The position numbers and the translations under genes are program-made. The notes under the pieces are model-generated. The model was given only the letters and a program-made list of their open reading frames with translations. It ran no database searches and was not told where the DNA came from. Shown piece after piece: positions 61,557-64,000 of a DNA stretch of 64,000 nt. How positions within the stretch are numbered: position 1 is the first letter of the stretch; each line of letters opens with the position of its first letter. The DNA is from Isoetes taiwanensis (taxonomy: Eukaryota; Streptophyta; Lycopodiopsida; Isoetales; Isoetaceae), in the NCBI GenBank assembly GCA_021234155.1, contig JAJEKV010000051.1:4280698-4344697 (forward strand), written 5' to 3'.

Positions 61557-64000
61557 TTATACAAGCTCCATTTGTTGATTAGGCAGCTGCCTAAATGACA
61601 ATAATTGCTTCGAAAACGATAAAGGGACATGAGCCCTTATCAGAGTTCCAGAATATGTGTGTTCCTGCAAAAGGGAACAAGATAGTCAATGATAAATGTG
61701 TAAAACAAATGCTGCTCATTTACACTCACCTGATGTTCCACAATACCATGGCGATGAATTGTGTTAATGAGATCACCATTTTCGTAAGGCACCACTGCTT
61801 CAATAAAAACTAGCAAATTCTGCAGTGCATAATCCAAGTTGTGTGCAGAAACAAAAAAGTACTATACGATACTAAATACAGTTATTCAAGAAAATAAAGT
61901 GGGTGGACCTTCATTTGAACTTCAATGCTTTGATGGAATTCTTGAAGGCCTTCTCCAGTCAAAGCTGACAAGCAAACAATGCCTTTTTGTTTGGCTTCTG
62001 CACGTAGGGCCTCTGGATCATTTGCTTTATCAATCTGCAGGTCAAATGCGTCAAGAATCAAGTTGATCCGAGCACGCGAAGCAAAGAAAATAGATCTTTA
62101 CTGGGGTACAAAATATGTGTGACGTTATATTAAGCTGTAAGTCTATATTACTGTATAAGATTCCAAGATAACATATTTTAGATTTGACAATAGAATACAG
62201 CACAATTTCCATTCAATTCTTTATTTTTGAGCCTTTCTGATGGAGAAACACCTTATTCCACACTTGGAGCATGGGAATGTTGCCAACATTCAAATCATCA
62301 AGGACGCTTTCAACAGCCTCTATCTGTTTCTTGGCCATTGGATGGCTGCAGAAAGCAGTACCACAAGTTCAAACGAGTGGCAAGACAATTGATCTGCTGA
62401 AAAGAATGAGATTACAACTTTTAAATCAAAACTAATATAAGCATCTCACAGATTACACATTGTGGTCCCTATTAAGGGAATGCTATATACAAAAAACGCA
62501 TCTCACACTTCTATGACACAGCTTTCTGACTACAGGAAACTATTGTGGCAGCGTCCATTAGTGGACAAGTTTTTTTGCATTGCCAACTTGTAATGGCTGT
62601 TCTAGAGTACTAGACAAAGCATTTATAACTCAGGAAAGATAAATTACACAATCTCTGATAGCCATCTCCTTATGTAAATTCTTCACACATCTGACAGCAA
62701 GGTAATGGATAAGGATGCAGAGTCAAATGTGATTTGCATCTTTACAGACTTTGACAAGCACCTATTTATCCACCAGTAAGATAAACCAGCGAAATCCCAT
62801 AATATTTGCCCAAATGTCTAGATAATACTCGCTTAAACGACCCCCAAAAGAAGAGTCCAAAACAATACGGACAATGTTCGCCGTCAGTTATGTGAGCGCC
62901 ATACATAATTTAGGTACAGACAATGAAGTATCGTAAGGAAGAAAGAGGTTACCTAATGTCAACCACATGTATGATCAAGGATGAGTCACATATCTCCTCT
63001 AAAGTTGCACGGAATGCAGCAACCTAGTAGAAGAGTGAAGCTTCTGGTTAACATGATGTTTTATCACTGTAGACATGAATATAGCATGAATCTGCAAAAT
63101 CTTTGCTTCACCATGGAAATGAATTTGACAATCTCATTAGAATTTCAGTGATCATCATCTTACATGGGTAGCAAGAATGAACACTCACAAGCTGTGTTGG
63201 CAACTTTTGGATAAAACCGACAGTATCCGTGAAAAGGCACTCCTTTCCATTAGGCAACTGTGAACAACATATGAAGCCAAATGTTTACCAAGAACTAACT
63301 TTACAGATTAACATTCTCCTACTTTAAGTTACAAGTATGCGCACTATAACCATTTATATCCAGTATTGCAAGCTTGGCATAATTAGAACGAATTCAAGTG
63401 TGCTATAAGCTCAGAAAACATACCTCAACACGTCTTGTAATCGGATCCAGTGTAGCAAAGAGCTTATCCTCTGCAAGGACTCCTGCGCCACTGAGTGTGT
63501 TTAGAAGTGTACTTTTTCCAGCATTGGTGTAACCTACCTGAATATTATAAAAATCCCAATAGGTTGAGAGCAACACACAAAAGACAACATCTTGTTAGAA
63601 TTACCAGGGACACAACAGGAATGGGAACAGCTGCTCTCCTGTTCCTATATTGTTGTCTGTATTCTCGTACTGATTCAAGTTCCTTCTTAAGGGCAGTAAT
63701 CTGGAACATAAACAAGTTCCTTCATTCCTCAAAAACTAATGGTGTATCATATGCATTACTAACACAATATTATTTAAAATAAGTGAGTTTCATTGATACT
63801 TTGCGACTTATAGAAAACGTGCACAATATGACCCCAGACCTAGAAACGCTGAGTTCATGGATTGAAGCATAGATACAAACCACCAGATTGAAGCATTGCT
63901 GAAATGAATATAATTTGCAATTTCTAAACCTAAACAGATTACCTGAGGAAATAAAAGAGAAACCACTTTGCGGTCTCTTTGACGATAAGGCAGTCAAATA
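61557..64000 (-). CDS. HflX-type GTPase, organellar (partial, 5' end beyond window)
   Basis: Exons on minus: 63,700-63,605, 63,537-63,424, 63,257-63,189, 63,023-62,953, 62,345-62,252, 62,034-61,909, 61,819-61,730 and 61,664-61,557 (stop included), all joined in frame, with AG acceptors and GT donors. They encode the end of the HflX domain ([20 protein letters not shown]), G1 GYTNAGKST, the G2-region [14 protein letters not shown]3 DTVGF, G4 NKID (split by an intron), G5 SALTGEG and the C-terminal [13 protein letters not shown] and LIRAHVPL. The order and the [15 protein letters not shown] context match the plant chloroplast HflX (Arabidopsis At5g57960, from memory). HflX GTPases bind the large ribosomal subunit and rescue or split ribosomes. 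An earlier exon ending at 63,943 (GT donor) is in phase, but its frame meets TGA at 63,996-63,994, so its start lies between. Only the transit peptide and N-terminal domain are missing. Confidence 0.93.

Overview
The window looks like nuclear DNA of a land plant. Its two intact genes are spliced, with GT/AG introns of about 65 to 730 bases, and encode plant-type proteins: a CoA-type Nudix hydrolase and an organellar HflX GTPase. The rest is transposable-element debris (Ty3/gypsy, Ty1/copia, LINE, probable SINEs), long microsatellites and unique AT-rich DNA. I cannot name the species. Retroelement decay of this kind would suit a large genome such as a fern or other seed-free plant, but that is a guess.

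The window splits near 52.3 kb. Bases 1 to about 52,270 hold no gene I would call functional. They contain a repeat in two same-orientation copies: copy A (1-2,335 plus 7,655-8,450) and copy B (14,349-18,130). Copy A is interrupted by about 5.3 kb that carries three pyrimidine microsatellites and a copia reverse-transcriptase scrap. A short third copy lies at 38,085-38,425. Two decayed minus-strand Ty3/gypsy elements can be read through many small indels: one at about 18.5-21.1 kb (RT active-site acids lost) and one at about 40.9-42.9 kb (RT, RNase H and integrase blocks in order, YDD box kept). Copy B sits at the 3' side of the first element and the short copy at the 3' side of the second, so the repeat may belong to their LTRs. 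Smaller pieces are a copia integrase tail (23.9-24.1 kb), a LINE tail (29.9-30.2 kb), a possible RT scrap (33.2 kb), a repeat pair at 39.5 and 44.6 kb, a 60-base direct repeat at 45.4 kb and a GGATTAACC cluster at 51.2 kb. Differences between copies are mostly short indels, and words such as CCTCG and CGCTAC look common here but rare after 52.3 kb.

From 52.5 kb the sequence reads cleanly. A complete four-exon Nudix hydrolase gene lies on the minus strand (52,544-54,708). The last nine exons of an HflX-type GTPase gene, also on the minus strand, run off the right edge (61,557-64,000). Between them are a truncated minus-strand LINE with its poly(A) tail, two tRNA-related SINE candidates, and a broken plus-strand gene (about 58,330-60,470) for a DUF3504, Crypton-type tyrosine recombinase. 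That pseudogene contains a perfect 55-base inverted repeat with a 1-base spacer. It is the most unusual content of the window. The two intact genes have housekeeping roles (CoA/nucleotide-derivative clean-up; organellar ribosome GTPase), and nothing in the sequence links them functionally.
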